NCBI RefSeq assembly: GCF_032583975.1
Contig: NZ_JAWHTF010000006.1
From: Gilvirhabdus luticola
GTDB taxonomy: Bacteria; Bacteroidota; Bacteroidia; Flavobacteriales; Flavobacteriaceae
Strand: one strand, 5' to 3'
DNA: 64,000 nt
Under the pieces are notes generated by a model, which did no database searches, was not told where the DNA came from, and was given only the letters and a program-made list of their open reading frames with translations. Below are positions 16,740-25,229 of the stretch, one piece after another. Both the position numbers and the translations under genes were made by a program. Numbering within the stretch: the stretch's first letter is position 1; every line of letters starts with the position of its first letter.

Positions 16740-17519
16740 ATGAGCGAACAACCTATTGGAGTTTTTGATTCTGGTGTTGGCGGTACATCAATCTGGAAAG
16801 AGATTCATAAATTATTACCTTTAGAAAACAACATTTATATCGCCGATAGTGCTAATGCTCCTTATGGACATAAAAGCACAGAACAAATCATTGAATTATG
16901 CAAAAAGAATACGGAATTTTTACTCAAAAAAGGCTGTAAACTTGTTGTTGTCGCATGCAATACAGCTACCACAAATGCCATCAAAGAATTACGAGAAACT
17001 TACGCTGTACCTTTTATTGGTATTGAACCAGCTATAAAACCTGCTGCTTTACAAAGCAAACATAAGGCTGTAGGCATTCTGGCTACCAAAGGAACGCTCT
17101 CAAGTGAGTTATTTCAAAAAACGTCTTCGCTTTACACCAATGGTCAACAGGTTATTGAACAAGTTGGAGAAGGTCTTGTTGAGTTAATTGAAGAAGGAAA
17201 AGTTGATAGTGAAGAAACCAAAATTCTATTAAAAAAATATCTTCAACCCATGATTGAAGCCAATATAGACTATTTGGTTTTAGGTTGTTCACATTATCCT
17301 TATTTAATGCCTTTATTAATCGACATACTTCCAAGTCATGTGAAAATTATAGATTCTGGTGAAGCAGTTGCCAGACAAACTAAAACTATTTTAGAAAAGC
17401 ATAATTTATTGAATAATCAAAATACAAATTCAAAAAATGAATTTTATACGAATGGGAATATCGGTATTTTAAAAAGCTTATTGAATAACCCTTTTGAAGT
17501 TAATTTTTTAGCTTTTTAA
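16740..17519 (+). CDS. murI: Glutamate racemase
   Basis: This 259-residue enzyme makes D-glutamate for peptidoglycan. The IGVFDSGVGG motif opens the protein. The two catalytic cysteines are C73 in VACNTATTNA and C183 in LGCSHYPYLMP. I use the ATG at 16740, not the one at 16716, because the latter lies inside the terminator stem-loop and upstream of the promoter box. Length then equals the family norm. The gene runs convergently toward a gamma carbonic anhydrase gene, with a REP-like palindrome between them. Confidence 0.95.
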   Translation: MSEQPIGVFDSGVGGTSIWKEIHKLLPLENNIYIADSANAPYGHKSTEQIIELCKKNTEFLLKKGCKLVVVACNTATTNAIKELRETYAVPFIGIEPAIKPAALQSKHKAVGILATKGTLSSELFQKTSSLYTNGQQVIEQVGEGLVELIEEGKVDSEETKILLKKYLQPMIEANIDYLVLGCSHYPYLMPLLIDILPSHVKIIDSGEAVARQTKTILEKHNLLNNQNTNSKNEFYTNGNIGILKSLLNNPFEVNFLAF

Positions 17520-17525
17520 GTCCCT

Positions 17526-17598
17526 CTGTCATTCCGCAATTGATTTCGGAATCTATTTTTCAATTAAAAGTGGATTCCTGCCTACGCAGGAATGACAG
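17526..17598. repeat. REP/BIME-like nested palindrome
   Basis: The whole segment is bounded by a 10-bp inverted repeat (17526-17535 and 17589-17598, CTGTCATTCC/GGAATGACAG). Inside it are two hairpins: ATTCCG/CGGAAT (17531-17536, 17547-17552) and ATTCCTGC/GCAGGAAT (17574-17581, 17586-17593) with loop CTAC. It is noticeably richer in G+C than the flanks. This layout is that of dispersed extragenic palindromes. It fills the gap between convergent murI and the carbonic anhydrase gene, so it may also terminate both transcripts. Confidence 0.75.
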
Positions 17599-17599
17599 T

Positions 17600-18112
17600 T
17601 TACATAAACCAACTTGAATATTTAACGTAATTATTAGCTATTCTATCAATTTCTCCTGAAATTAATTCTTTGCTAATATCTTTTACTTTTTTAGCTGGCA
17701 CTCCTGCATAAATACTTCCAGCTTCCACTTTGGTGTTTTGAGTGACCACTGCTCCAGCAGCAATAATACTGTTGCTTTCAACTACACAATCGTCCATAAC
17801 AATACTTCCCATACCTATCAACACATTATCATGTAAAGTACAACCATGAACAATTGCATTATGACCAATAGATACATTGTTACCAATATTTGTAGGTGAT
17901 TTTTGGTACGTGGCATGAATGACAGCTCCATCCTGAACATTCACTTTGTTACCCATTTTTATATAATGCACATCACCTCTTATTACGGCATTAAACCATA
18001 CACTGCATTGGTTCCCCATGGTAACTTCTCCAACAATGGTAGCATTTTCAGCAATAAAGCAATCATCTGGTATTTGTGGAGATTTTCCGTTTAAAGATTT
18101 AATAAGTGCCAT
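17600..18112 (-). CDS. Gamma carbonic anhydrase family protein
   Basis: The 170-residue protein is a left-handed beta-helix built of hexapeptide repeats (patterns such as VSIGHNAIVHGC and VLIGMGSIVMDD). The three zinc-ligand histidines of gamma-class enzymes are present as H66 (VIHATY), H84 (IGHNA) and H89 (IVHG). Many members of this YrdA/PaaY-like subgroup have uncertain activity, so carbonic anhydrase function is probable but not proven. It is 41 bases downstream of a PorP/SprF-like gene on the same strand, with no evident functional link. Confidence 0.9.
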   Translation of the reverse strand: MALIKSLNGKSPQIPDDCFIAENATIVGEVTMGNQCSVWFNAVIRGDVHYIKMGNKVNVQDGAVIHATYQKSPTNIGNNVSIGHNAIVHGCTLHDNVLIGMGSIVMDDCVVESNSIIAAGAVVTQNTKVEAGSIYAGVPAKKVKDISKELISGEIDRIANNYVKYSSWFM

Positions 18113-18153
18113 TTGATTTTATCAAGCGATTATAAAATAAAATCTTTTTAAAA

Positions 18154-19155
18154 TTAATTAACGGCTGGACATTCACAATCATATCGTTCTCTTCGACAAT
18201 TAAAATTATATCCTAAAGTAATCTGGTGAAAGCCTCCATTAGTAAAAACTAAAGAATTAGATTGATAAGTATATGTATATGCAAAAACAAAATCATTATA
18301 ATCCATGCCTAAAATTGGTGTGAAATGTTGTAATTTTTGACTACTTACACCAGAACCATCTAAATATTCTGCACCATCCAAACTTCTTCTATAAGATATG
18401 CCTCCCCAAAGTTTTCCAAACTCCATTTTCTTATATACTTTTCCATTAACATCAATTGAAGACTCTCCTGTGCCATCTTTGTATTGAAACATAATAGAAG
18501 GCTCATAACTCCATTCGCTTCCTAATTTATGAAACACATATCCGGTTGAAAATAAATATCGTCTTAAATTACTGGTAATCTCTATATCGTTATTTATACC
18601 ATCATTATTTAAAAGATTCTTAACAGTTGCATGTGCATAAAAATCTAAAAAATGATAAGATGCACCAATATCTACATTAAAATTGGTGGAACTTTGTTCA
18701 ATTCCTGCAATTATTGGATCAAATCCTTCAGATAAAAAGGACGTTTCATCCAACTTATATTGAATTGCACCAGCACTTAATCCAAACGAAAGCATATTTA
18801 AGTCAACAAAATTTCTTGAAAATAAAATATGATGGGCATAGGTTAAATAGGCTCCATTCTGCGAATGATAACCATTTTTATCTGCATAAAAAATAGCTCC
18901 TACTCCAGATTTAGTTTCTCCTATTCGTCCATTTACACTCATCGTTAAAAGCTTAGGCGCATCATCTTGCCCAAACCATTGCTGCCTAGCAGTAAGTCTT
19001 ATTTTAGAACAGTCTGCAATACCTGCCATTGACGGATGAATCAAATAATAGTTATCTGTTAAATAATCTGTATATATAGGCAGTCCTTCTTGTGCTGTAG
19101 TAACTTGTGTAAGTAACGAGATTACAAATAAAACAAAAATCCTTTTAAATTTCAT
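18154..19155 (-). CDS. PorP/SprF family type IX secretion outer-membrane protein
   Basis: The 333-residue protein has a signal peptide ending VTTAQ and the family opening in which exported product is followed by YLTDNYYLIHPSMAGI and TARQQWFG. The remainder is a predicted beta-barrel. The C-terminus ends with a cysteine-rich stretch (CRRERYDCECPAVN). PorP/SprF proteins act with type IX secretion and gliding adhesins, SprF being needed to display SprB. Here it is alone, with no large adhesin next to it, so its partner must be elsewhere. Confidence 0.88.
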   Translation of the reverse strand: MKFKRIFVLFVISLLTQVTTAQEGLPIYTDYLTDNYYLIHPSMAGIADCSKIRLTARQQWFGQDDAPKLLTMSVNGRIGETKSGVGAIFYADKNGYHSQNGAYLTYAHHILFSRNFVDLNMLSFGLSAGAIQYKLDETSFLSEGFDPIIAGIEQSSTNFNVDIGASYHFLDFYAHATVKNLLNNDGINNDIEITSNLRRYLFSTGYVFHKLGSEWSYEPSIMFQYKDGTGESSIDVNGKVYKKMEFGKLWGGISYRRSLDGAEYLDGSGVSSQKLQHFTPILGMDYNDFVFAYTYTYQSNSLVFTNGGFHQITLGYNFNCRRERYDCECPAVN

Positions 19156-19173
19156 ACGTTTTTATTTCCAAGA

Positions 19174-19181
19174 CAAATATA
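19174..19181 (-). promoter_or_regulatory. -7 box for the PorP/SprF-like gene
   Basis: TATATTTG on the minus strand (complement of 19174-19181) ends 19 bases before the start codon. The rest of the divergent gap to 19353 contains the nfu box at 19330-19337 and nothing else recognised. Confidence 0.55.
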
Positions 19182-19329
19182 GTTTAATTTAAACGTCTCG
19201 ATCTGTTAAAAATTATGTCTTAATGATAAAGTCTAAAAATCACAGAAAACGTAATTTTTCACAGCATTTTTTTTAGTACTTTATTTTTCAAGAATTCCAA
19301 ATATATGGATATCTGAAGTTTTCTTTTAG

Positions 19330-19337
19330 TATTTTTG
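19330..19337 (+). promoter_or_regulatory. -7 box for the NifU-like gene
   Basis: TATTTTTG at 19330-19337 matches TAnnTTTG and ends 17 bases before the ATG at 19354. Confidence 0.55.
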
Positions 19338-19353
19338 TAAAAATTTAGTTTAA

Positions 19354-20250
19354 ATGACAAGATATAAAGTCAACATACAACGGACATCAAACGATAATAT
19401 TGTTAAATTTGAGCTTAATCAATTTATCACTAATCATGAAAGTTTTGAATTTAGTAATATTGATGAAGCGACATCTTCACCTTTAGCTCAACAATTATTT
19501 TATCTTCCTTTTGTCAAGAAAGTTTACATATCAAGTAATTTTATTGCTGTAGAACGCTTTAATATTGTTTCTTGGGAAGATGTTCAGGAAGAAGTAGCAG
19601 AGCAACTTGAAAACTATCTTAATGATGACGGTATTGTTATTATACAATCCTCTGAAAACAAAAAAGTTCCTGTTACAGTTTATGCAGAAAGCACTCCAAA
19701 TCCGTCTGCCATGAAGTTTGTAGCAAATAAGAAACTGGTCGTTTCACCTAATGAATTTATTACTATCGATGATGCAAAGAATTCTCCTATAGCAACTGAA
19801 TTATTTCAATTTCCATTTGTAAAAAGTGTGTTTATTGACGAAAACTATATTTCTATTACAAAATACGATGTTGCCAATTGGAATGATATTACCATGGAAT
19901 TACGTGAATTCATCAGAAGTTATATTGAAGACGGCAAAGAGATTATCAATACTTCATCAGATCCTAAAAAAGAAACTGAAAGGCTTGATAAAGCCTTTGA
20001 ATCTTTAGACGATACTTCAAAAGAAATAATAAACATACTTGAGGAATATGTAAAGCCAGCAGTAGCCAGTGATGGTGGCAATATAATTTTCGATTCTTAC
20101 AATCAGGAAAGTAAAGTAGTAAAAGTTATCCTTCAAGGTGCTTGCAGTGGCTGTCCTTCTTCCACTTTTACACTCAAGAACGGGATTGAAAATATGTTAA
20201 AAGAAATGCTTAAAGATAAAGTTAGCATGGTAGAAGCCATTAATGGATAG
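19354..20250 (+). CDS. NifU-like iron-sulfur scaffold with duplicated Nfu N-domain
   Basis: The 298-residue protein has three modules. Two tandem Nfu N-terminal domains lie at about residues 1-95 and 105-195; both contain an SPLAQQLF or SPIATELF segment and a FPFVKSVFI or LPFVKKVYI strand. A C-terminal NifU domain carries C264xxC267 in GACSGCPSS, which binds a 4Fe-4S cluster for transfer to apoproteins. The duplication of the N-domain is common in Bacteroidota. It stands alone between divergent PorP and the DUF255 lipoprotein gene. Confidence 0.9.
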   Translation: MTRYKVNIQRTSNDNIVKFELNQFITNHESFEFSNIDEATSSPLAQQLFYLPFVKKVYISSNFIAVERFNIVSWEDVQEEVAEQLENYLNDDGIVIIQSSENKKVPVTVYAESTPNPSAMKFVANKKLVVSPNEFITIDDAKNSPIATELFQFPFVKSVFIDENYISITKYDVANWNDITMELREFIRSYIEDGKEIINTSSDPKKETERLDKAFESLDDTSKEIINILEEYVKPAVASDGGNIIFDSYNQESKVVKVILQGACSGCPSSTFTLKNGIENMLKEMLKDKVSMVEAING

Positions 20251-20310
20251 TAATTATCTTTTAATAAAAAAGGCAATATTTTGACCTCTTTTTTTATTTC
20301 TATAATTCAT

Positions 20311-20318
20311 TACCTTTG
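20311..20318 (+). promoter_or_regulatory. -7 box of the DUF255 gene, probably leaderless
   Basis: TACCTTTG at 20311-20318 matches TAnnTTTG and ends 5 bases before the ATG at 20323, predicting a leaderless transcript. A TTTG lies at 20280-20283, but its spacing of 27 bases is too long to count as a good upstream element. Confidence 0.5.
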
Positions 20319-20322
20319 ATTT

Positions 20323-22425
20323 ATGCGATATTTCTCTATCATCATTATATTAACTTTATTTGCATGTAAAGGGCAAAATTCTAATACCATGACTCATCAA
20401 TTCACTAATGATCTAATAAACGAAACAAGTCCTTACCTTTTACAGCATGCTCACAATCCTGTAAATTGGAAAGCATGGAATCCAACTACACTAGAAGAAG
20501 CTAAAGCTTCAAAAAAATTGATGATTATAAGTGTAGGTTACGCAGCTTGTCACTGGTGCCATGTTATGGAACATGAAAGTTTTGAAGATAGTTTGGTGGC
20601 TCAAATTATGAACCAAAAATACATAAATGTAAAAGTAGATAGAGAAGAACGTCCTGATGTAGACCAAGTTTATATGAATGCCGTACAACTCATGACTGGA
20701 CGTGGTGGTTGGCCTTTAAATGTTATTGCTCTTCCTGATGGAAGACCAATTTTTGGAGGCACATACTTTAAGAAAGAGCAATGGATTGATGTTTTAAATC
20801 AAATTTCAGAATTGTATGAAAAAGATCCTGCAAAACTTATTGAATACGCAAACAAGTTAGAAAAAGGAATAAAATCTTTAGATATAGTTTCCTTAAATAC
20901 AGATGACCCTACTTTTGATAATGATTTTATTGAAACCGTCATTAAAAAGTGGTCAAGACAATTTGATAATAATCTTGGAGGATTGAACAGAGCTCCAAAA
21001 TTCATGATGCCTAATAATTATCATTTTTTGTTGAGATATGCATATCAAAACAATCATGAAAAACTTAAAGAATTTGTGAATTTAACCCTAACAAAAATGG
21101 CTTATGGTGGTGTTTACGACCATGTAGGTGGTGGTTTTTCTAGATACTCTGTTGATACCACATGGCATGTGCCTCATTTTGAAAAAATGTTGTATGACAA
21201 CGGTCAATTGGTTAGTCTTTACAGTGACGCCTACTTAATTACAAAGAATGCATTATATAAAGAGATTGTCACAGAAACGTTAGCATTTATTGAACGTGAA
21301 ATGACTACAGAAAATGGTGCTTTCTATTCATCTTATGATGCCGATAGTGATAATGCAGAAGGTGAGCTTGAAGAAGGTGCTTTTTATGTATGGCAAAAAG
21401 AAGAATTAAAAACTATCCTTAAGGAGGATTATGACCTTTTTTCTGAATATTACAATATTAACAATTATGGTTTATGGGAGCACAAAAATTATGTGTTGAT
21501 TAGAAAAGATGATGATGTAAAAATCTCAAAGAAATTCAATATATCAATTGAGGAACTCAATCAAAAGAAAAAACTATGGAAAACCACTTTATATAACATT
21601 CGAAATCAAAGACCTAAACCAAGATTAGATGATAAATCATTGACTTCTTGGAATGCTCTCATGCTTAAAGGGTATGTAGATGCTTATCGAGTGTTTAAGA
21701 ATGAAAGTTATTTGAAGACTGCAAAAAAGAATGCAGAATTTATAATACATAATCAACTTCGTGAAGATGGCGGATTAAATCACAATTATAAAAATGGCAA
21801 AAGTACTATAAATGGGTATCTTGAAGATTATGCAGCTGCCATAGAAGCCTTTATCTCTCTTTATGAAAACACTTTAGAAAACAAATGGCTCCTTACTGCA
21901 AGAGATTTGACTAATTACGTTTTTGATTATTTTCATGATGATTCTAACAAAATGTTTTATTTCACATCTCATAAAGATGACAAACTGTTAACTAGGAATA
22001 TAGAATATAGAGATAATGTAATACCGGCAAGCAATTCTATTATGGCGAAAAACTTATTTAAACTTTCACATTATTTTGAAAATGAGCATTATCTAAAAAC
22101 TGCAACAAGTATGCTAAACAATGTTAAACCAGAAATTGAAGAGTATGGCTCAAGCTTTTCTAATTGGTTAGATTTAATGCTCAATTATTCAAATCCGTTT
22201 TATGAAGTTGCCATAGTAGGAAATGAAGTTAATGAAAAAATTAGTGAATTAAACGAAATATACCTGCCAAATATACTAATTGCAGGAAGTAAAAAAGAAA
22301 GTAATATGCCTCTTCTAGCGAACCGGTTTTTTAAAGATAAAACTTTAATTTATGTATGCGTTAATAACTCGTGCAAACTACCAGTCTCTGATGTAGAAAA
22401 AGCTATTGATTTATTAGAAGATTAA
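20323..22425 (+). CDS. DUF255 thioredoxin-domain lipoprotein (YyaL/SSP411 family)
   Basis: This 700-residue protein has a lipoprotein signal peptide with lipobox LFAC (C15). The N-terminal DUF255 domain is thioredoxin-like, with C76xxC79 in YAACHWCHVMEHESF. A large alpha/alpha-barrel like that of N-acylglucosamine 2-epimerases follows (about residues 180-560), and a small thioredoxin-like C-terminal domain ends in CVNNSCKLPVSD. The family is widespread; its substrate is unknown. Lipidation suggests a periplasmic or outer-membrane location here, unlike cytosolic YyaL. Confidence 0.88.
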   Translation: MRYFSIIIILTLFACKGQNSNTMTHQFTNDLINETSPYLLQHAHNPVNWKAWNPTTLEEAKASKKLMIISVGYAACHWCHVMEHESFEDSLVAQIMNQKYINVKVDREERPDVDQVYMNAVQLMTGRGGWPLNVIALPDGRPIFGGTYFKKEQWIDVLNQISELYEKDPAKLIEYANKLEKGIKSLDIVSLNTDDPTFDNDFIETVIKKWSRQFDNNLGGLNRAPKFMMPNNYHFLLRYAYQNNHEKLKEFVNLTLTKMAYGGVYDHVGGGFSRYSVDTTWHVPHFEKMLYDNGQLVSLYSDAYLITKNALYKEIVTETLAFIEREMTTENGAFYSSYDADSDNAEGELEEGAFYVWQKEELKTILKEDYDLFSEYYNINNYGLWEHKNYVLIRKDDDVKISKKFNISIEELNQKKKLWKTTLYNIRNQRPKPRLDDKSLTSWNALMLKGYVDAYRVFKNESYLKTAKKNAEFIIHNQLREDGGLNHNYKNGKSTINGYLEDYAAAIEAFISLYENTLENKWLLTARDLTNYVFDYFHDDSNKMFYFTSHKDDKLLTRNIEYRDNVIPASNSIMAKNLFKLSHYFENEHYLKTATSMLNNVKPEIEEYGSSFSNWLDLMLNYSNPFYEVAIVGNEVNEKISELNEIYLPNILIAGSKKESNMPLLANRFFKDKTLIYVCVNNSCKLPVSDVEKAIDLLED

Positions 22426-22520
22426 AGTTCAGTTCCTTATTAAATTCAAATACAAAATCTTAACACTTTAAAGTTTTTATAATATTCATTTTTAATTATT
22501 TTCGCTAAAAAAATTTTACT

Positions 22521-23225
22521 ATGAAAAATACTTATGTATTTCTAATAATTACTTTATTATTTTCTTCCTCTCTAAATGCTCAGGAATTGACTGTAATAGG
22601 AGGTCATGGGTCCGGAAATTCTGGGTCTGGGCAGTTATTATCCACTACTCCAGTGGTCTTGAATGACCGAGTAGATGGGACACCTTATATTAATGAGAAG
22701 TTTGCTCCAGCAGTTATTTCTGCTTCAGAAAATAATATTTTTTATGTAAGATATAACGCTGTGAATGATGAGATTGAAGTAAAAGGTGAACGTAATTCGG
22801 CTTATGCCTTAAATAAGTATAGAAGAGACATAACAATCCAATTAATTGCACAAAAAAAGACCTACCAAAACTTCATGTATGTTGATAGTGATAATAATCA
22901 AACTTTTGGATATTTTGTTCATCTTAGTAACCCAGAGGCAAACATTAAACTGCTTAAAAAAGAAGTTGTAAAATTTTTTGATGAGAAAGTGCAAGTTACA
23001 GGTTACGATACTCCACAAGACGCTAAATACAAGCGTTTAGCTGATAAGTATTTCATTAAAAAAGGAAAAGAAAATGCTATTGTAATTCCTAATAGTAAAA
23101 AAGAGTTTGCAAAGCTTTTCCCAGATCATGAAAAAGAAGTATTAGCTTATTTAAAAAGTGAAAAGATAAAACTTAAGAAAGAAGAAAGTTTAACTCAATT
23201 ATTTGGATATTTAAATTCTTTATAA
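22521..23225 (+). CDS. Secreted protein of unknown function
   Basis: The 234-residue product begins with a clear signal peptide (KNTYVFLIITLLFSSSLNAQ). A Gly/Ser-rich stretch follows (VIGGHGSGNSGSGQ), then a mainly beta middle section and a lysine/glutamate-rich C-terminal half in which FAKLFPDHEKEVLAYLKSEK resembles a helical stress-response segment. The middle motif FYVRYNAVNDEIEVKGE recurs in hypothetical flavobacterial proteins in my recollection, but I cannot assign a family. It is monocistronic in appearance, with 95 bases upstream and 73 downstream. Confidence 0.75.
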   Translation: MKNTYVFLIITLLFSSSLNAQELTVIGGHGSGNSGSGQLLSTTPVVLNDRVDGTPYINEKFAPAVISASENNIFYVRYNAVNDEIEVKGERNSAYALNKYRRDITIQLIAQKKTYQNFMYVDSDNNQTFGYFVHLSNPEANIKLLKKEVVKFFDEKVQVTGYDTPQDAKYKRLADKYFIKKGKENAIVIPNSKKEFAKLFPDHEKEVLAYLKSEKIKLKKEESLTQLFGYLNSL

Positions 23226-23283
23226 AAATAATAGTTAATATCTCTTGTTGAAGTTTACAACCTAAATTAATATTCTAAATCTC

Positions 23284-23291
23284 TATATTTG
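23284..23291 (+). promoter_or_regulatory. -7 box of the DUF1304 gene
   Basis: TATATTTG at 23284-23291 matches TAnnTTTG and ends 8 bases before the ATG at 23299, so the transcript would have at most a few untranslated bases. Confidence 0.55.
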
Positions 23292-23298
23292 TAGTAAC

Positions 23299-23655
23299 AT
23301 GAAATTACTACATATTATTCTAATTCTGCTAATAGCACTTGAACATTTTTATTTCTTAATATTAGAAATGTTTCTATGGACCTCACCTAAAGGCATTAAA
23401 ACTTTTGGGTTAAAATCTAAACAGTTTGCAGAAGATACCAAGGTTTTGGCTGCAAATCAAGGGCTTTATAATGGTTTTTTAGCAGTAGGTTTAATCTATT
23501 CGTTAGTTATTAATAATTCAAACTCTACTGTTTTCTTTTTAATTTGTATTGCAATTGCAGGTATATATGGTGCTTATTCAACAAAAAAAATAAAACTTTT
23601 TTATATTCAGTCAGTTCCTGCCATTGTTACCCTAATATTATCTTTTCTAGTATAA
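23299..23655 (+). CDS. DUF1304 membrane protein
   Basis: The 118-residue protein has four hydrophobic helices. Its family markers are the N-terminal LIALEHFYFLILEMFLW, a conserved FGL-K segment, and NQGLYNGFLAVGLIY. These match DUF1304, a small integral membrane family of unknown function. It lies between the unknown secreted protein and an MscS channel gene, all on the plus strand but with separate gaps of about 70 bases; no co-function is evident. Confidence 0.87.
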   Translation: MKLLHIILILLIALEHFYFLILEMFLWTSPKGIKTFGLKSKQFAEDTKVLAANQGLYNGFLAVGLIYSLVINNSNSTVFFLICIAIAGIYGAYSTKKIKLFYIQSVPAIVTLILSFLV

Positions 23656-23720
23656 CCATTTAATAACACTTATAAAAAGATTATTTTTTATAATTTTATC
23701 ATTCATCAAAATATTTTAAT

Positions 23721-24533
23721 ATGGATTTGGAAAAATTGACAACCAAAGGTTTAGAATTAGCAACAGAATATGGCATCAAAATATTGGCAGCCATAATTAT
23801 TTGGATTATTGGCTCCTGGGTAATTAAAAAGATGCTCAAAGGAACAAAAGCAATAATGATCAAGAGAGACTTTGATGAAAGTCTTCAGAAGTTCTTATTA
23901 AACCTTTTGGGCTGGACTTTTAAAATTTTATTAGTCCTTGTTATATTAGCCAAGCTTGGTATAGAAACAACTTCTTTTGCTGCTATTTTAGCTGCAGCTG
24001 GTTTGGCAGTTGGTCTTGCACTTCAAGGCTCTTTGGGAAACTTTGCTGGAGGTGTTTTACTTATGATTTTTAGACCAATAAAAATTGGAGATTTGATCGA
24101 AGCACAAGGTGAAATAGGTGTAGTTAAAGAAATTGAGATTTTTACAACTAAACTTACAGGACTTTCTAACAAAGAAATTATAATCCCGAATGGAGCACTA
24201 TCTAATGGAAATATTGTTAATTACTCAACCGAGGGAACTCGTCGGGTGGATCTAGTTTTTGGAGTAGGTTATGATTCAGACATTAAACAAACTAAAAATG
24301 TATTAATGAATGTTTTAACATCTCATCCAAGAATTTTAAAAGATCCTGTGCCATCTGTAACCGTAATGGAGTTAGCTGACAGCTCCATAAATTTTGCTGT
24401 TAGACCTTGGTGCAAAACTGAAGATTATTGGACTGTTTATTTTGATGTTACAGAAAATACTAAAGAAGCATTAGATGCAGCAGAGATTGAAATTCCATAT
24501 CCACATCATGTTGAAATACACAAAGAAGGTTAA
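23721..24533 (+). CDS. Small-conductance mechanosensitive channel (MscS family)
   Basis: The 270-residue protein matches minimal three-helix MscS. The pore helix is clear: AAGLAVGLALQGSLGNFAGG, followed by LMIFRPIKIGDLIEAQGEIG of the beta domain. The C-terminal alpha/beta domain ends PYPHHVEIH. MscS channels open under membrane tension to release solutes on hypo-osmotic shock. Length matches the E. coli MscS class. Its stop codon shares TTAA with the convergent tsaB stop. Confidence 0.93.
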   Translation: MDLEKLTTKGLELATEYGIKILAAIIIWIIGSWVIKKMLKGTKAIMIKRDFDESLQKFLLNLLGWTFKILLVLVILAKLGIETTSFAAILAAAGLAVGLALQGSLGNFAGGVLLMIFRPIKIGDLIEAQGEIGVVKEIEIFTTKLTGLSNKEIIIPNGALSNGNIVNYSTEGTRRVDLVFGVGYDSDIKQTKNVLMNVLTSHPRILKDPVPSVTVMELADSSINFAVRPWCKTEDYWTVYFDVTENTKEALDAAEIEIPYPHHVEIHKEG

Positions 24534-25201
24534 TTTTTAGGTTTAATAGCCACAAAATCTTTTAAATAATAAGGCTCGAAGTACGCAACATCTTCAAATT
24601 CGCCTGTTTTAAATTTTTGATAGGAGAGCTCACTCATTTCATTGGCAGATGGTAGTTTATCCTCAATAAATATGGCATTTGTATGGTTAAGAAGTTCTTT
24701 AGTTTTTTGAACTCCCGTACCAATAAAAAATACCTTCCCTTTATCTAAATATATATTATAGGAATTAGTATCTACAATTTCAGCTTGGGTATCCCTAATT
24801 TGAATGTGACTACTATCGAAAACAGCAGAATAAACTTCAAGCCTTCTTGCATCAAGCATAGATACTATTTTACCCTTTTCTATTCTTATTTGATGAGATA
24901 AAGAGGTTAATGTTGGAATAGAGATAAGTGGCTTATTAAGCGCAAAACAAAGTCCTTTTGCTGCTGAAACGCCTATCCGCAATCCTGTATAAGATCCTGG
25001 TCCTTTACTCACAGCTACTGCATCTATTTGATTTGGTTTAATATTATTCTCCTTTAATAGAGAATCTATGTAAACGTGTAATTTTTCGGCGTGTGAAAAA
25101 TTGTTGCTATAATCTTCTTTAAGAGCAAGAGTTTTTCCATTTTCTGAAAGACTTACAGAACAATTGGTTGTAGCAGTTTCTATAGATAGTAAAAGTGACA
25201 A
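24530..25201 (-). CDS. tsaB: tRNA threonylcarbamoyladenosine biosynthesis protein TsaB
   Basis: This 223-residue protein of the ASKHA fold partners TsaD in making t6A at position 37 of ANN-decoding tRNAs. The N-terminal LLLSIETATTNCSVSLSENG and the KGPGSYTGLRIGVSAAKGL motif are characteristic. The start is a TTG (25199-25201): the only preceding ATG, at 25208, is out of frame, and the family normally begins 2-5 residues before the ILAIDTAT-like strand. It has its own -7 box after the efflux operon and ends in a 4-base overlap with convergent mscS. Confidence 0.9.
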   Translation of the reverse strand: MSLLLSIETATTNCSVSLSENGKTLALKEDYSNNFSHAEKLHVYIDSLLKENNIKPNQIDAVAVSKGPGSYTGLRIGVSAAKGLCFALNKPLISIPTLTSLSHQIRIEKGKIVSMLDARRLEVYSAVFDSSHIQIRDTQAEIVDTNSYNIYLDKGKVFFIGTGVQKTKELLNHTNAIFIEDKLPSANEMSELSYQKFKTGEFEDVAYFEPYYLKDFVAIKPKN

Positions 25202-25221
25202 TAAAACATTTTAAATTGCAT

Positions 25222-25229
25222 CAAAGATA
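25222..25229 (-). promoter_or_regulatory. -7 box for tsaB
   Basis: TATCTTTG on the minus strand (complement of 25222-25229) lies directly after the stop of the upstream adaptor gene and 21 bases before the TTG start of tsaB. Confidence 0.5.

Noticed and set aside
20251..20310. Rho-independent terminator after the NifU-like gene
   Set aside because: The AAAAAAGG/CCTCTTTTTT arms pair imperfectly and the loop is long. Not convincing.
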